Assembly (NCBI RefSeq): GCF_938039205.1
Contig: NZ_CALHVM010000010.1
Coordinates: forward strand, 1 to 44,796
Length of the DNA: 44,796 bases
Direction of reading: 5' to 3'
From: an uncultured Campylobacter sp.
GTDB taxonomy: Bacteria > Campylobacterota > Campylobacteria > Campylobacterales > Campylobacteraceae
The notes beneath the pieces were generated by a model. That model ran no database searches and was not told the DNA's origin. It was given only the letters and a program-made list of their open reading frames with translations. A program made the position numbers and the translations under genes. How positions within the stretch are numbered: the stretch's first letter is position 1; each line of letters begins with the position of its first letter. Below are positions 16,155-23,952 of the stretch, piece by piece.

Positions 16155-17458
16155 ATATCGTCAAACAAGCTTCTTTCTTGCTTAGCCTTTGCGGCAACCT
16201 CCCCTTTTTCTTTCAGCGCCCTTATCTCGTGCGTGATCTGCTCGTAATAATTTTTATAGAGATAGATCAAAAATTTCTTTGCCCGGCCGTATGAAATCCT
16301 TTTATGGGTGTTAATATAATATAAATCCCCTTCGCGGCTCATAGCGACCTCTCCGAACCGGTTTATCTCTTCAGGCCTTTTAAATAGCGAAACGCCGTAG
16401 TAGTATTGGCTGATGTTTAATAAAAAATCCATCATAGCGTTTTCGGGTTTATCCGTATCTATCTCGTAAACTCTCGTATGACCGTCGTCATAAGTTTTTT
16501 TAGCGTCGATGAGATTTCTAAATTTTTCTATAGCTAGATCCACCGTATCGGCCTTTCTAGTCCTAAACTGCTCGAGATAGTCTTTTTGAAATTTAAACGT
16601 GATGATCTTGTCCTTGCCGTGTATTTCATAGTCGAAATGTAACTTGCTTTGGAGATCAGGAATAACAATATCGTCAAAATGGATTTTATTACTTAAAAAA
16701 TATATAAATCCATTTGGCAAATCTGATAATTTTACATCAAATATCCCCTCTAGCTCCTCTTGTTTAAAGTCGTATTCGGTTTTATAGTTGTTAGAATTCG
16801 TATAGTATTGGATCTTGGCCACCAAGGCTTCGTAAAACCTGATGGCGTATTTACTCGTAAAGCTGTTTAGCGTCTTAAAATCCAGGTGCGTATAATCGGT
16901 CTTTTGCCAGCAAGCCGTAGCTAACTCCTTTGCGAAGCTGATCTCGCAGGTAGCTTTCTTGCGCTCCTCGCCCTTAGTCTTGAAATTTGGAGTTATAACG
17001 AGCCTGGTCTTTTGCCAGATGATAAATTCGTCCTTTTCCCAGTCTCTGTAATTGTTTAGCTCAAATGCTATATTCTCGAGCTTTTCGACGGACTTTATAA
17101 AATTAGTCCTCCAATTTTTCGCATCGTCCACTACGCGCTTAAATAGCTCCAAAGGGATCACCAGGGTAGTAAATTTTACAGGCTGAGTATCTTTTTTAAC
17201 GCACTCTTGAAGGGTTTTTAGTAAGAAATTTAAGACCTTTAGGTCGTATATGTTTATCTTTAGCCCTCTTTTGTCGGTTACTACCTTGCCTCTAATGACG
17301 GAGTTGGCCTTTAAAAGTTTGATATAACTATCGTCCTTTAAATAATCGGCCTCATAAATTCTTTGTTCCTGCGGATCTATCACCACCGGAGCGAAAAAAT
17401 CGTCATAACCCTGCCCTTCATCCAGATCGTCGTCTATATCGGGTATATCTTGAGGCAT
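16151..17458 (-). CDS. repA: Rep_3-family replication initiator RepA
   Basis: A 435-residue initiator. After an acidic N terminus, residues about 48-330 have the tandem winged-helix pattern of Rep_3 proteins, for example LNSFTSKYAIRFYEALVAK in the first domain and a second helical domain around FKQEELEGIFDV. The iteron array lies immediately upstream, the normal arrangement for theta-replicating plasmids whose Rep binds iterons to open the origin and represses its own promoter. The C-terminal 100 residues (after about 335) extend beyond the usual core and are not recognised. Confidence 0.88.
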   Translation of the reverse strand: MPQDIPDIDDDLDEGQGYDDFFAPVVIDPQEQRIYEADYLKDDSYIKLLKANSVIRGKVVTDKRGLKINIYDLKVLNFLLKTLQECVKKDTQPVKFTTLVIPLELFKRVVDDAKNWRTNFIKSVEKLENIAFELNNYRDWEKDEFIIWQKTRLVITPNFKTKGEERKKATCEISFAKELATACWQKTDYTHLDFKTLNSFTSKYAIRFYEALVAKIQYYTNSNNYKTEYDFKQEELEGIFDVKLSDLPNGFIYFLSNKIHFDDIVIPDLQSKLHFDYEIHGKDKIITFKFQKDYLEQFRTRKADTVDLAIEKFRNLIDAKKTYDDGHTRVYEIDTDKPENAMMDFLLNISQYYYGVSLFKRPEEINRFGEVAMSREGDLYYINTHKRISYGRAKKFLIYLYKNYYEQITHEIRALKEKGEVAAKAKQERSLFDDI

Positions 17459-17514
17459 TTATTTCCTTTATTGAAAATTCTTAGGCGTCGTTTTTTAACT
17501 TCGCCGAAATTTAT

Positions 17515-17551
17515 CCCTTAAACCTATGAAAAAACTCAAAAATCATAGGTT
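17515..17551. promoter_or_regulatory. Probable RepA autoregulatory operator
   Basis: A perfect 9-bp inverted repeat, AACCTATGA (17521-17529) and TCATAGGTT (17543-17551), lies about 60 bp upstream of repA. Preceded by CCCTTA, the left arm resembles a degenerate iteron. Rep_3 operators are often inverted half-iterons bound by Rep dimers, so I infer autorepression here. Confidence 0.55.
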
Positions 17552-17573
17552 TTTGATGACATGCTGCAAAAAA

Positions 17574-17976
17574 TCTTGGCTTTTTAGGGAGTTACGCTCA
17601 AAAAATGATCGAATTCGGCCATTTTTTACTTAAATATAGCTTATTTTTAAGTCTATATTCAGTAAAAATATAATTTTTTCCCTAAAATGCTAAGAATTAT
17701 AGCCGCAATTTTTGCTATTGTCAAATTTTTTCCCTAAAATGCTAAGAAAAATCAAAAAATCTTAGCTTTTTAGGGACTTGCAATAAAAAATCATAGCATT
17801 TTGAGGAGTAAGCGCTTAAATATAGCTTATTTTAAGCTTATTATAAGTAAAAATGGCTATCTATCTCCCTAAAAAGCTAAGAAAAAAAGTAAAACTCCCT
17901 AAAAAGCTAAGAAATTTAAAGTTTATCTCCCTAAAAAGCTAAGAAATTTAAAGTTTATCTCCCTAAAAAGCTAAGA
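17574..17976. repeat. oriV: Iteron array of the replication origin
   Basis: Copies of CCCTAAAAAGCTAAGA occur in direct orientation at 17867, 17897, 17929 and 17961. Two further copies, with ATG instead of AAG, start at 17680 and 17732. Inverted copies lie at 17574-17589 (one change), 17760-17775 (perfect) and, degenerate, at 17791-17806. The last four direct copies are spaced 30, 32 and 32 bp, about three helical turns, with identical linkers between the last two. A longer direct repeat beginning CTTAAATATAGCTTATTTT occurs at 17629 and 17815. This is the RepA-binding part of oriV. Confidence 0.9.
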
Positions 17977-17986
17977 AAAAAATTTA

Positions 17987-18130
17987 AGTGAATAACTCAT
18001 TTTTAACCCGCTCCACTCGGCTCAAAACGCATGTGAAAAACTCAGTTATTCACACCCCCTAAATTTATAAGAATTTAAATTTAATAAGAATCCTAAAAAT
18101 AAAACAACTTAATTTTTATTAAAAAAATTT
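17987..18130. other. DnaA-like boxes and AT-rich unwinding region of oriV
   Basis: A perfect 10-bp inverted pair, GTGAATAACT (17988-17997) and AGTTATTCAC (18044-18053), contains TTATTCACA-type DnaA boxes in opposite orientation, flanking a GC-richer 46-bp segment. Immediately to the right (about 18060-18130) is a very AT-rich stretch of short A/T runs, a plausible DNA-unwinding element. The whole gap from 17459 to 18211 holds no gene and is accounted for by the origin. Confidence 0.7.
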
Positions 18131-18211
18131 GTATTAAAGCCCCCCATTAAAGCCCACTTTTAGACAAATAAATCAAATTTGGTAAAATATCATCGGTAAA
18201 AAGGAGAAAAT

Positions 18212-18385
18212 ATGGAAATTTTAGAACAGAACAAAGACTATTCGAAACTCAAAATATTTGACGAAATCAGGCAAAAACACGGTATTATAGTCGCTGCTAG
18301 CGGTCAAACCGTATACTACGCAGACAAAAAAGGCATAAAAAGGATCGCATATGCTTTGAAATGCAAAATTCATCATAAGGGCTAG
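18212..18385 (+). CDS. Small hypothetical protein (57 aa)
   Basis: A 57-residue open frame starting MEILEQNKDYSKLKIF, with a good AAAAGGAG site 5-6 nt upstream and a TAAAAT -10-like box at 18183-18188. It is basic at the C terminus (KCKIHHKG). The TAG stop is 2 bases before the GTG of the next gene, so the two form an operon reading away from the origin. No family is recognised. Position beside oriV suggests a copy-control, maintenance or toxin-antitoxin role, but this is only a possibility. Confidence 0.6.
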   Translation: MEILEQNKDYSKLKIFDEIRQKHGIIVAASGQTVYYADKKGIKRIAYALKCKIHHKG

Positions 18386-18387
18386 AC

Positions 18388-19059
18388 GTGCAACAAGACT
18401 TTGAAATAACTGTTAAATCTACCGATAACCTCAGAGACGAGCTTAAAACGCTTTTTAAGACCAATGAAGCCTATAGGGGCGAAGAAGCCAGAGCTCTTAT
18501 ACAATCGCTAAGCGTCGTCGATAAAATGCTAAATTTTAAAAACAAACAAGATATGAAATTTTCAAAAGACAAGATCGACGTCAAGCTAAAAATGGAGAGC
18601 GGCACGTATGATCTTGAAATTCCTATGGGTGAAGACAACTTTTCAAAACAGCTTGATCGCTTGATAGATTTGACGAGCAAGGATATATCAAGAAATAGGC
18701 CGACGCGGCAAGAAAAAGAAGAGTATCAAGCGATAATTGAGAAATTTGGAGACGGGGGCATTGAAAAATTTAAAAACCCGGAGCGAGAAAGCACTTTTGA
18801 TAAGGTGTTGGCCGGAAGCCTAAAGACAATCGAAACTATATCACAAACCGCCGGCGAGGAAACATCGCAATTTGTAAGTTCTTTTGTAGCTACTATGAAA
18901 TCGGCCATAAACCAAAAAGACCAAGAGTCGATGTTACAAAAAGATATAAAAAATATTCTTCAAATTTTGGCTAAAAATGGAAAAGACAATAACGAAAAAC
19001 TCGTTAAGAAGGGCGAAAGAGTAAAAGAGCATAGTAAAGAACTAGATATTACTAAATAA
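18388..19059 (+). CDS. Hypothetical helical protein next to the origin
   Basis: A 223-residue, highly charged, mainly helical protein with no signal or membrane segment. Translation starts at GTG 18388 with AAGGG just upstream and only 2 nt after the preceding small gene. The middle has an acidic and lysine-rich pattern (DKIDVKLKMESGTYDLEIP) and the C terminus is Lys/Glu-rich. No family was recognised. It ends immediately before the left 27-bp repeat that bounds the accessory module, so it belongs to the backbone. Confidence 0.6.
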   Translation: MQQDFEITVKSTDNLRDELKTLFKTNEAYRGEEARALIQSLSVVDKMLNFKNKQDMKFSKDKIDVKLKMESGTYDLEIPMGEDNFSKQLDRLIDLTSKDISRNRPTRQEKEEYQAIIEKFGDGGIEKFKNPERESTFDKVLAGSLKTIETISQTAGEETSQFVSSFVATMKSAINQKDQESMLQKDIKNILQILAKNGKDNNEKLVKKGERVKEHSKELDITK

Positions 19060-19071
19060 TTTATTTTATAA

Positions 19072-19098
19072 TAAATAACGTTACTTTATGATATAAAA
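19072..19098. repeat. Left copy of the 27-bp direct repeat flanking the accessory module
   Basis: TAAATAACGTTACTTTAT followed by GATATAAAA matches the right copy at 28744-28770 in 26 of 27 positions and in the same orientation. The two copies lie just outside the first and last genes of the accessory module. It can also be read as an AATAA-CG-TTACT operator-like site, like those at 28.7 and 32.2 kb. Confidence 0.75.
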
Positions 19099-19108
19099 TA
19101 ATAACTAA

Positions 19109-19140
19109 AACTTTCCTATACTAAAGTATAGTATAAAGTT
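19109..19140. terminator. Palindrome between convergent genes
   Basis: CTATACT-AA-AGTATAG (19116-19131) is extended by AACTTT (19109-19114) and AAAGTT (19135-19140), giving a stem with small mismatches. It lies between the stops of the convergent genes ending at 19059 (plus) and 19156 (minus), so it may end transcription from both sides. It lacks a strong T-run, so protein binding is an alternative. Confidence 0.4.
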
Positions 19141-19155
19141 ATAAATAAACATTTT

Positions 19156-20991
19156 TTATGCTAAAATATTAACTTTTCTATAAAATTTATCTTTTTCATC
19201 TATTTTTGTATTTGCCTCAAGCTCGTTATTTAAAAATGATATATTATATAAATCCTTTGCCGTTAGGGTTTTATTATCCCCCAGGTATATCAAGAACTGT
19301 TTTCCATGCTTAGTAGAAAAGGATTTTATAGCGCTAGCTCCTATTTCCTGGAGCGTCTTATATTTGCCGTCGGTATCTAGTATGCCTATATTATTAAAGC
19401 TTATAGAGCCAAGCTCGATGTCGCTCATGGCTTTAGTTTCTAAATTTAGGCTTGCCCTTCTTGTTTTATCTCCTAAAAGCTTACCCGTATCAGAATACAG
19501 CTCCGTTACTTCTATTTCTCTACCGCTATCAAATTTTAAGGTTATAGATCCATTATCGTTTAGCTTCATAGCTATTACGCTATCGCTGTCGTTCATCATT
19601 AAGGCCGCTTTATTCGGATTAGTATCAAAGGCTCTTTTTACTTTCTCTAAGTTTTCTGGGCTAAATTCTAGCCTTGTAGCCTTTTGGAATTCATTTTCCA
19701 TGGCGATCATGTATGACGACTTGCTACCGTTTAGCCTGCTTATATATTCGTCTGCATTTTCTACGTTATACTCTTTTAGATTTTTTGATAGCCACTCTAT
19801 GTCTTTTGCGTGGGCGGTGGATTCTTTTTCGTAGTCTCTATAAAATTTCATAAAGCTATCTCTTTGATAGTTTTCATACGAGAAGTCGTCGCTCGTCTTT
19901 TTGCTTGATATGATCGGATTAAATTCATTAAGCTTAAGGTTGCCGTCAAACCCAGCCTTAGCGTAAGCAAAATTGTTAAATAGGCTATTTTTATTAAATA
20001 CGTTATTATTTCTTAGGTCTACCCAGCCGTCTTTATCCGCGTATGCATCAAAGAAATTTTTGACGCCGTCGCTTTCTATCTTTTTGTATCTGCTTTCTGG
20101 TGCAAATACGGTGTATGGGTTTTCGTTGTAGTAAAAAAAGCGATTATCGATCTTTGAGATGTCGACTTGAGTACCACCTTTAGTATTTAGATCCTCTATT
20201 TGCTTCCGCCAATGGTTTATATCTATATCTTTTTTAATAAACTGCGTCAGATCTATACCGCTGGTTACGTCGCTTAAATTTGCTATCTTTTCGTTGCCGT
20301 CCTTATCGTATCCTCTAACCTTGAGCTTTGAGAATAGCTTATCGGAGCTATTTAAAATTCCGTCGCCGTTGCTGTCGAAGTTAAAAAGCATTGCATTTGA
20401 GCTAAATTTGCCGATACCTAGCTTGTCGTTATCGCCGTATAGATCTAAAAATACCTCTACGTCGCCGTATTTAGTTTTTAGTATATTTTCGCTTGCATAG
20501 TCGTTTAGATTGTTTCTGTCTTGACTTAGGATGGTATTTGATTTGCTGCCTTTAAAATATCCGCCGCCGGCAAATTCTTCTATTACGGCCCCCCCGGAAT
20601 CTGGCAAACCGATAGAAAAACAATATCCGTCATTCCCATACGGTCCTTGAAATCCATTATATCCGTCTTGAGTAACTCTATCCGAGTCGTCCATATTGGA
20701 CCACATAGGCATATTTGCCCTATGAGCGCTTGATCCTAAAAACCCGGTAGAATATCCATTTACATTATCAGATCCGCCTTTATATAGATAGGCTTGCGAA
20801 TTTTGCATTAGTATATCGTTGGCCGTTTTTAAAAGATCGTATTGCCTACTGATATATTCATCCTTACTTATTGCCTCATTGCCCACCTTGACTAGCTCTT
20901 GTCCGGCGAGTCTAGATGCGGAAGCTTGCATTTGGCCTTGTCTCAATAATGATAAATTTACGTCATAGCCGTTTCTTAACAGAATATCCAT
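19156..20991 (-). CDS. Leaderless EF-hand protein, probable exported factor
   Basis: A 611-residue protein with no Sec signal. It carries one canonical EF-hand calcium loop, DSNGDGILNSSD (206-217), with Asp/Asn/Asp/Asp in the coordinating positions. DKDGNEK and DTDGKYKTLQEIG later look like degenerate calcium-type turns. The N terminus (MDILLRNGYDVNLSLLRQGQ) is polar-helical. A sigma28-type promoter lies upstream at 21020-21046, and the 20-base ribosome-site segment around the start is identical to that of 23945-25045. With sigma28 control and no Sec leader, export through the flagellar apparatus is a reasonable inference. A run of seven G lies in the coding sequence near 20589-20595. Confidence 0.65.
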   Translation of the reverse strand: MDILLRNGYDVNLSLLRQGQMQASASRLAGQELVKVGNEAISKDEYISRQYDLLKTANDILMQNSQAYLYKGGSDNVNGYSTGFLGSSAHRANMPMWSNMDDSDRVTQDGYNGFQGPYGNDGYCFSIGLPDSGGAVIEEFAGGGYFKGSKSNTILSQDRNNLNDYASENILKTKYGDVEVFLDLYGDNDKLGIGKFSSNAMLFNFDSNGDGILNSSDKLFSKLKVRGYDKDGNEKIANLSDVTSGIDLTQFIKKDIDINHWRKQIEDLNTKGGTQVDISKIDNRFFYYNENPYTVFAPESRYKKIESDGVKNFFDAYADKDGWVDLRNNNVFNKNSLFNNFAYAKAGFDGNLKLNEFNPIISSKKTSDDFSYENYQRDSFMKFYRDYEKESTAHAKDIEWLSKNLKEYNVENADEYISRLNGSKSSYMIAMENEFQKATRLEFSPENLEKVKRAFDTNPNKAALMMNDSDSVIAMKLNDNGSITLKFDSGREIEVTELYSDTGKLLGDKTRRASLNLETKAMSDIELGSISFNNIGILDTDGKYKTLQEIGASAIKSFSTKHGKQFLIYLGDNKTLTAKDLYNISFLNNELEANTKIDEKDKFYRKVNILA

Positions 20992-21019
20992 TTAAAATCC
21001 TTTTAAATGTTTTAATACC

Positions 21020-21046
21020 AAATCGGCAAATTTTAAAATTTATTTA
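21020..21046 (-). promoter_or_regulatory. Sigma28 (FliA)-type promoter for the EF-hand gene
   Basis: On the minus strand TAAA (21046-21043), then exactly 15 bases, then GCCGATTT (21027-21020). This fits the flagellar sigma28 consensus TAAA-N15-GCCGAT and the Campylobacter CGATWT -10. It is about 30 bp upstream of the start at 20991. Confidence 0.7.
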
Positions 21047-21051
21047 GGCAA

Positions 21052-21068
21052 GGGCGGATAATCCGCCC
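21052..21068 (-). terminator. GC-rich hairpin after the secreted-protein gene
   Basis: GGGCGGAT-A-ATCCGCCC is a compact stem 15 bases beyond the stop of 21083-22234, in AT-rich surroundings. No long T-run follows in the minus direction. It probably separates that transcript from the sigma28-driven gene downstream. Confidence 0.55.
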
Positions 21069-21082
21069 CATAAGAATACTAG

Positions 21083-22234
21083 TTAGTAAACTTCCCTGAC
21101 GTCTGCTGCAGCTAGATTGCCGTTTGCGTCAACATATGCTCTTAATTTACCCAATGGAAAATAGTTTGTATTGCCCTGTAAATCACCTATAACTTTATTT
21201 ACAAAAGTTAAGTCCATTTTTAAAGCGGGGCTTTGTTGATAAACAACCATATCGCTTAGATCATCCTTGCCTATATTGGCAAACATTGGTATATTGGTAT
21301 TCCAAAAATAATTAGTTATACCAAATTTTACAATTGTGTCAGGGAATATTTGCCAAAAGTGTCTGTCTAAACTAATAACAGCATTTGCATCATCATTAAC
21401 TCCATTAGGCTTTCCTGGTATCGGAGTAAATACTGGTTTTATCTGATGGCCGGCCTTACCAATCGAACTATTACCGGTATCTAAGCTTTTCCATCCAACT
21501 TGATATGCTTGGCCTAAATCATTTGCCTGAATATATACGTTTTCATTAAATGGTATAGGTTGGGCTGTTCTGGCAGTGGTTGTTCCTCCTGTTGTTAGTG
21601 TAAATTTTGAGCAAAGATAGCCATTTTGATCAATAAATACTTTCATATACGTGCCTAGCCTCGATTCTCGATCGAGCAGAACAATATCTTTGCCGTATTG
21701 TGCTAGTTTAGTTTGACTTAGATTTATGTTGGCTCCAACACTGTTTGAATTAAGAATTATACCTGTATAAAAATGGTAAGCACTGCAACTATATGGTTTT
21801 TTTCCTTCATTATCACAAGTGTAGCCTGTTTTTTTATATATTTCTGTAGTATTGAGTTTTGTTAAATCTTTTGCCGTCAAAGTTGGATCATTCTGTTTTT
21901 TGTTATGCACTATATGAAGTATAGGGTTGTTTGTACTATCATAAATAGTGGTTATTGTATCTCTGACTGAATCATAACTAAAGTTGTTTATGGGTATTGG
22001 AGTATAGCTCATTGGTGATGGGCTATTATCACTCTTGTGTATATAGCCATATGGAGATGTGTTTTTGCTCTTAACTTCATTAGCCTTGTCTGTTTTTGGC
22101 TTAAGATTTTTTATCAATTTAACAGCCTCATCTATATTTTGAACAGGCTTTATTTGATATTCAGAGGCAAAGGCGCTTAGCCCAACAGTAACAGAAAGTA
22201 GTGTTATAGCTAGTTTTTTGTTAATAGGTTTCAT
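21083..22234 (-). CDS. Sec-exported hypothetical protein
   Basis: A 383-residue protein with a clear signal peptide (about residues 1-23, MKPINKKLAITLLSVTVGLS). The mature protein is Asn/Thr/Lys-rich, with YTCDNEGKKPYSCSAYHFY supplying a probable disulfide pair. It ends AAADVREVY. No double-glycine leader is present, unlike the two exported proteins further right. The start ATG overlaps the stop of the small lipoprotein gene in an ATGA arrangement, so the two are translationally coupled. No family was recognised. A cell-surface or secreted role is likely from the signal and context. Confidence 0.65.
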   Translation of the reverse strand: MKPINKKLAITLLSVTVGLSAFASEYQIKPVQNIDEAVKLIKNLKPKTDKANEVKSKNTSPYGYIHKSDNSPSPMSYTPIPINNFSYDSVRDTITTIYDSTNNPILHIVHNKKQNDPTLTAKDLTKLNTTEIYKKTGYTCDNEGKKPYSCSAYHFYTGIILNSNSVGANINLSQTKLAQYGKDIVLLDRESRLGTYMKVFIDQNGYLCSKFTLTTGGTTTARTAQPIPFNENVYIQANDLGQAYQVGWKSLDTGNSSIGKAGHQIKPVFTPIPGKPNGVNDDANAVISLDRHFWQIFPDTIVKFGITNYFWNTNIPMFANIGKDDLSDMVVYQQSPALKMDLTFVNKVIGDLQGNTNYFPLGKLRAYVDANGNLAAADVREVY

Positions 22235-22347
22235 TTTAATTCCTTATTATATTTTGATGTGTTGGTATTATTATCACCAACACTAATTAAGGCACTACAA
22301 CCAACAAGATTTAGTGCAACAAAAATTACAAAAAATATTTTTTTCAT
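22231..22347 (-). CDS. Small lipoprotein (38 aa)
   Basis: The minus-strand frame starting at 22347 has an excellent AAGGAG site and encodes MKKIFFVIFVALNLVGCS, a signal ending in a lipobox with the cysteine at residue 17. About 20 polar residues follow. Its TGA overlaps the ATG of the next gene (ATGA), which supports real translation. Size and lipobox resemble VirB7-type or bacteriocin-immunity-like lipoproteins. A partner or anchor for the exported protein encoded immediately downstream is the simplest guess. Confidence 0.7.
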   Translation of the reverse strand: MKKIFFVIFVALNLVGCSALISVGDNNTNTSKYNKELK

Positions 22348-22533
22348 AATTTTCTCCTTAAACAATGATAAAAACGTGGATAATTTTATTGAATATTAAT
22401 TTTTGTCACACTATAATCAGAATGTTTCAATATTCGACGGCGTGCGGGCCAAAAGCTATATTCAAAGATTTAGTTATTTATGTCTGCATGCTGTTCTCCT
22501 TATTCTAATCTCCAAATCTAGGCAAAAGTTGTA

Positions 22534-22583
22534 TAAAAATACATAGAAAGCTTGATTTTTATGTATTTTTAGGGTACAATACC
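22534..22583. promoter_or_regulatory. Promoter and operators of the CI/LexA-like repressor gene
   Basis: A perfect 12-bp inverted repeat, TAAAAATACATA (22534-22545) and TATGTATTTTTA (22560-22571), lies beside a second palindrome, GGTA-CAA-TACC (22573-22583). For the plus strand, -35 TTGATT (22552-22557) and -10 TACAAT (22575-22580) are 17 bp apart, and the second palindrome covers the -10. This looks like an autoregulated repressor promoter in the 312-bp gap before 22660; the rest of that gap is AT-rich and otherwise unremarkable. Confidence 0.6.
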
Positions 22584-22659
22584 TAAATCTGTAGTGGCAT
22601 TATACTCCAAAATTGTGTTTTAGTCAAGGGTAATCTCTTAATAAATAGGTATAAAAACA

Positions 22660-23361
22660 ATGGAAACTCCTAAAATAGGTGAAAAAATTAGAGAATTAAG
22701 AAAAAAAGTAGGCATGAGCCAAAAAGAATTTGCTCAAGCTATTGGTGTATCTTATGGTGCCCTTCAAGGCTATGAATACGGGGAAGTGGAGCCGCGAAGA
22801 GTTATACTTCAGTCTATAGCAGCTCATTTTGGAGTTCCATTAAGCTATTTTATCCCAGTTTCTAAAAAACCGAGCCTACCAAGTTCTAATCTTGCTAATA
22901 TTCTTAGTATTATTAATGATACCGAAAATAAAAAAATCTATCTAAATTTCTACGATAATATTAGGGCAAGTGCCGGGTATGGTTCTTTTACTGATGATAG
23001 TGTGGCAAAGAAAATACCGGTTAGCGCACAGTTTTTGAGAGATGTTTTAAGAGTACCAGTAAAAGAGTATGATATCATAAGAGCTATGGGCGATAGTATG
23101 GAACCTTTTATAAAAGATAACGACTTGGTTTTGGTGGACAGGAATGAAATGGCAAGAAATGGCGATATAGTTATTGCTATCCTTGAAGACAGTTTATATG
23201 TAAAAAAATACTTGTTTGATCCAATACGAAAAATCATTAAGCTTACATCACTTAATGATTTTTATCAAGATATCATTATAAAGCCGCAAGAGCAGATACA
23301 ACTAAAGATTATAGGTAAAGTTAGAGCTAAATTTAGTGTCAATCCAAGTTCTTTTAAATAG
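22660..23361 (+). CDS. XRE-HTH / S24 autocleaving repressor (CI/LexA-like)
   Basis: A 233-residue repressor. Residues 5-60 form an XRE helix-turn-helix (GEKIRELRKKVGMSQKEFAQ). The C-terminal S24 peptidase domain has an Ala-Gly cleavage site at 105-106, the catalytic serine in GDSMEP (S146) and a lysine in YVKKY (K182/K183). Such proteins self-cleave when RecA filaments form, or are displaced, and so derepress their targets. It is transcribed opposite to the lipoprotein/secreted-protein pair and converges on the C39 peptidase gene with abutting stops (23361/23362). Control of neighbouring promoters is inferred. No strong ribosome site precedes the ATG. Confidence 0.88.
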   Translation: METPKIGEKIRELRKKVGMSQKEFAQAIGVSYGALQGYEYGEVEPRRVILQSIAAHFGVPLSYFIPVSKKPSLPSSNLANILSIINDTENKKIYLNFYDNIRASAGYGSFTDDSVAKKIPVSAQFLRDVLRVPVKEYDIIRAMGDSMEPFIKDNDLVLVDRNEMARNGDIVIAILEDSLYVKKYLFDPIRKIIKLTSLNDFYQDIIIKPQEQIQLKIIGKVRAKFSVNPSSFK

Positions 23362-23952
23362 TTATTTTTGAAATAGGCTTTTATTTGGCAGTTCTATATT
23401 ATACTCTCTCTTAAAATCATTGTTGGGAGCAAGAATTAGAGCATAGCCGCCCTGGTTGTTTTTATCCCATACGCTATAAAATTCATTTTTACTGCTGATA
23501 TACTTTCCAAAGCTTGGGTCTAAAACTGTTATAAAATCCCCTGGATGATTTATAACTACGACAAAATGAGGATATCGCGGATCGTTTTCTATCCTTACGA
23601 GAACTGGAATATTTAGTTTATTTAGCAGCTCGCGGCTAATTTGATAACCTTTTGATTCATACCCTAGTTTTGCTGCAGCGTCTTGAAGTTGCTTAAAGCT
23701 TACCATATCGGTATTTAAATCCTTATGATTTTCCCTCATCTGCTCCAATGTATCTTTTTCAGATATATTTTTAAAGTCGAGATTATTAATTAGAGTAGCG
23801 ATAGAGGCTGCACCACAAGATTCCTCATAGGTTTGCCTGACCACACTTTGACTCCTGAGTTCTCTATATGAACTCACAGCAAACTCTGCCTTTAAGGCAG
23901 AGTTTAAAGCAATAAACAGTAATATATAGTTTATAAATATATTACTAGGCAC
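23362..23952 (-). CDS. Exported C39-family cysteine peptidase
   Basis: A 196-residue stand-alone C39 peptidase. An N-terminal hydrophobic signal (about residues 5-22) precedes the catalytic core: the oxyanion Gln in VVRQTYEESCGAAS (Q40), nucleophile Cys46, His129 in YPHFVVV and Asp145 in VLDPSFG. C39 peptidases cleave after double-glycine leaders. They are usually fused to ABC exporters, but here there is no ABC part, so the enzyme should act in the periplasm. Two substrates with GG leaders are encoded just upstream. It starts at GTG 23952, overlapping the preceding gene by 8 nt. The closest known parallel in organisation is FapD of the Fap amyloid system. Confidence 0.85.
   Translation of the reverse strand: MPSNIFINYILLFIALNSALKAEFAVSSYRELRSQSVVRQTYEESCGAASIATLINNLDFKNISEKDTLEQMRENHKDLNTDMVSFKQLQDAAAKLGYESKGYQISRELLNKLNIPVLVRIENDPRYPHFVVVINHPGDFITVLDPSFGKYISSKNEFYSVWDKNNQGGYALILAPNNDFKREYNIELPNKSLFQK

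Noticed and set aside
17574..17976. Possible CRISPR array
   Set aside because: The repeats are 16-17 bp with 14-16 bp linkers, two of which are identical, some copies are inverted, and they lie directly upstream of repA. They are iterons.
22371..22380. DnaA-box-like TTATCCACG on the minus strand, possible second origin
   Set aside because: Single imperfect box, no iterons or Rep gene nearby.
22478..22489. Minus-strand mini-frame ATG CAG ACA TAA behind a strong AAGGAG
   Set aside because: Only three codons. It may be a leader or a remnant of a lost gene start, but there is no further support.
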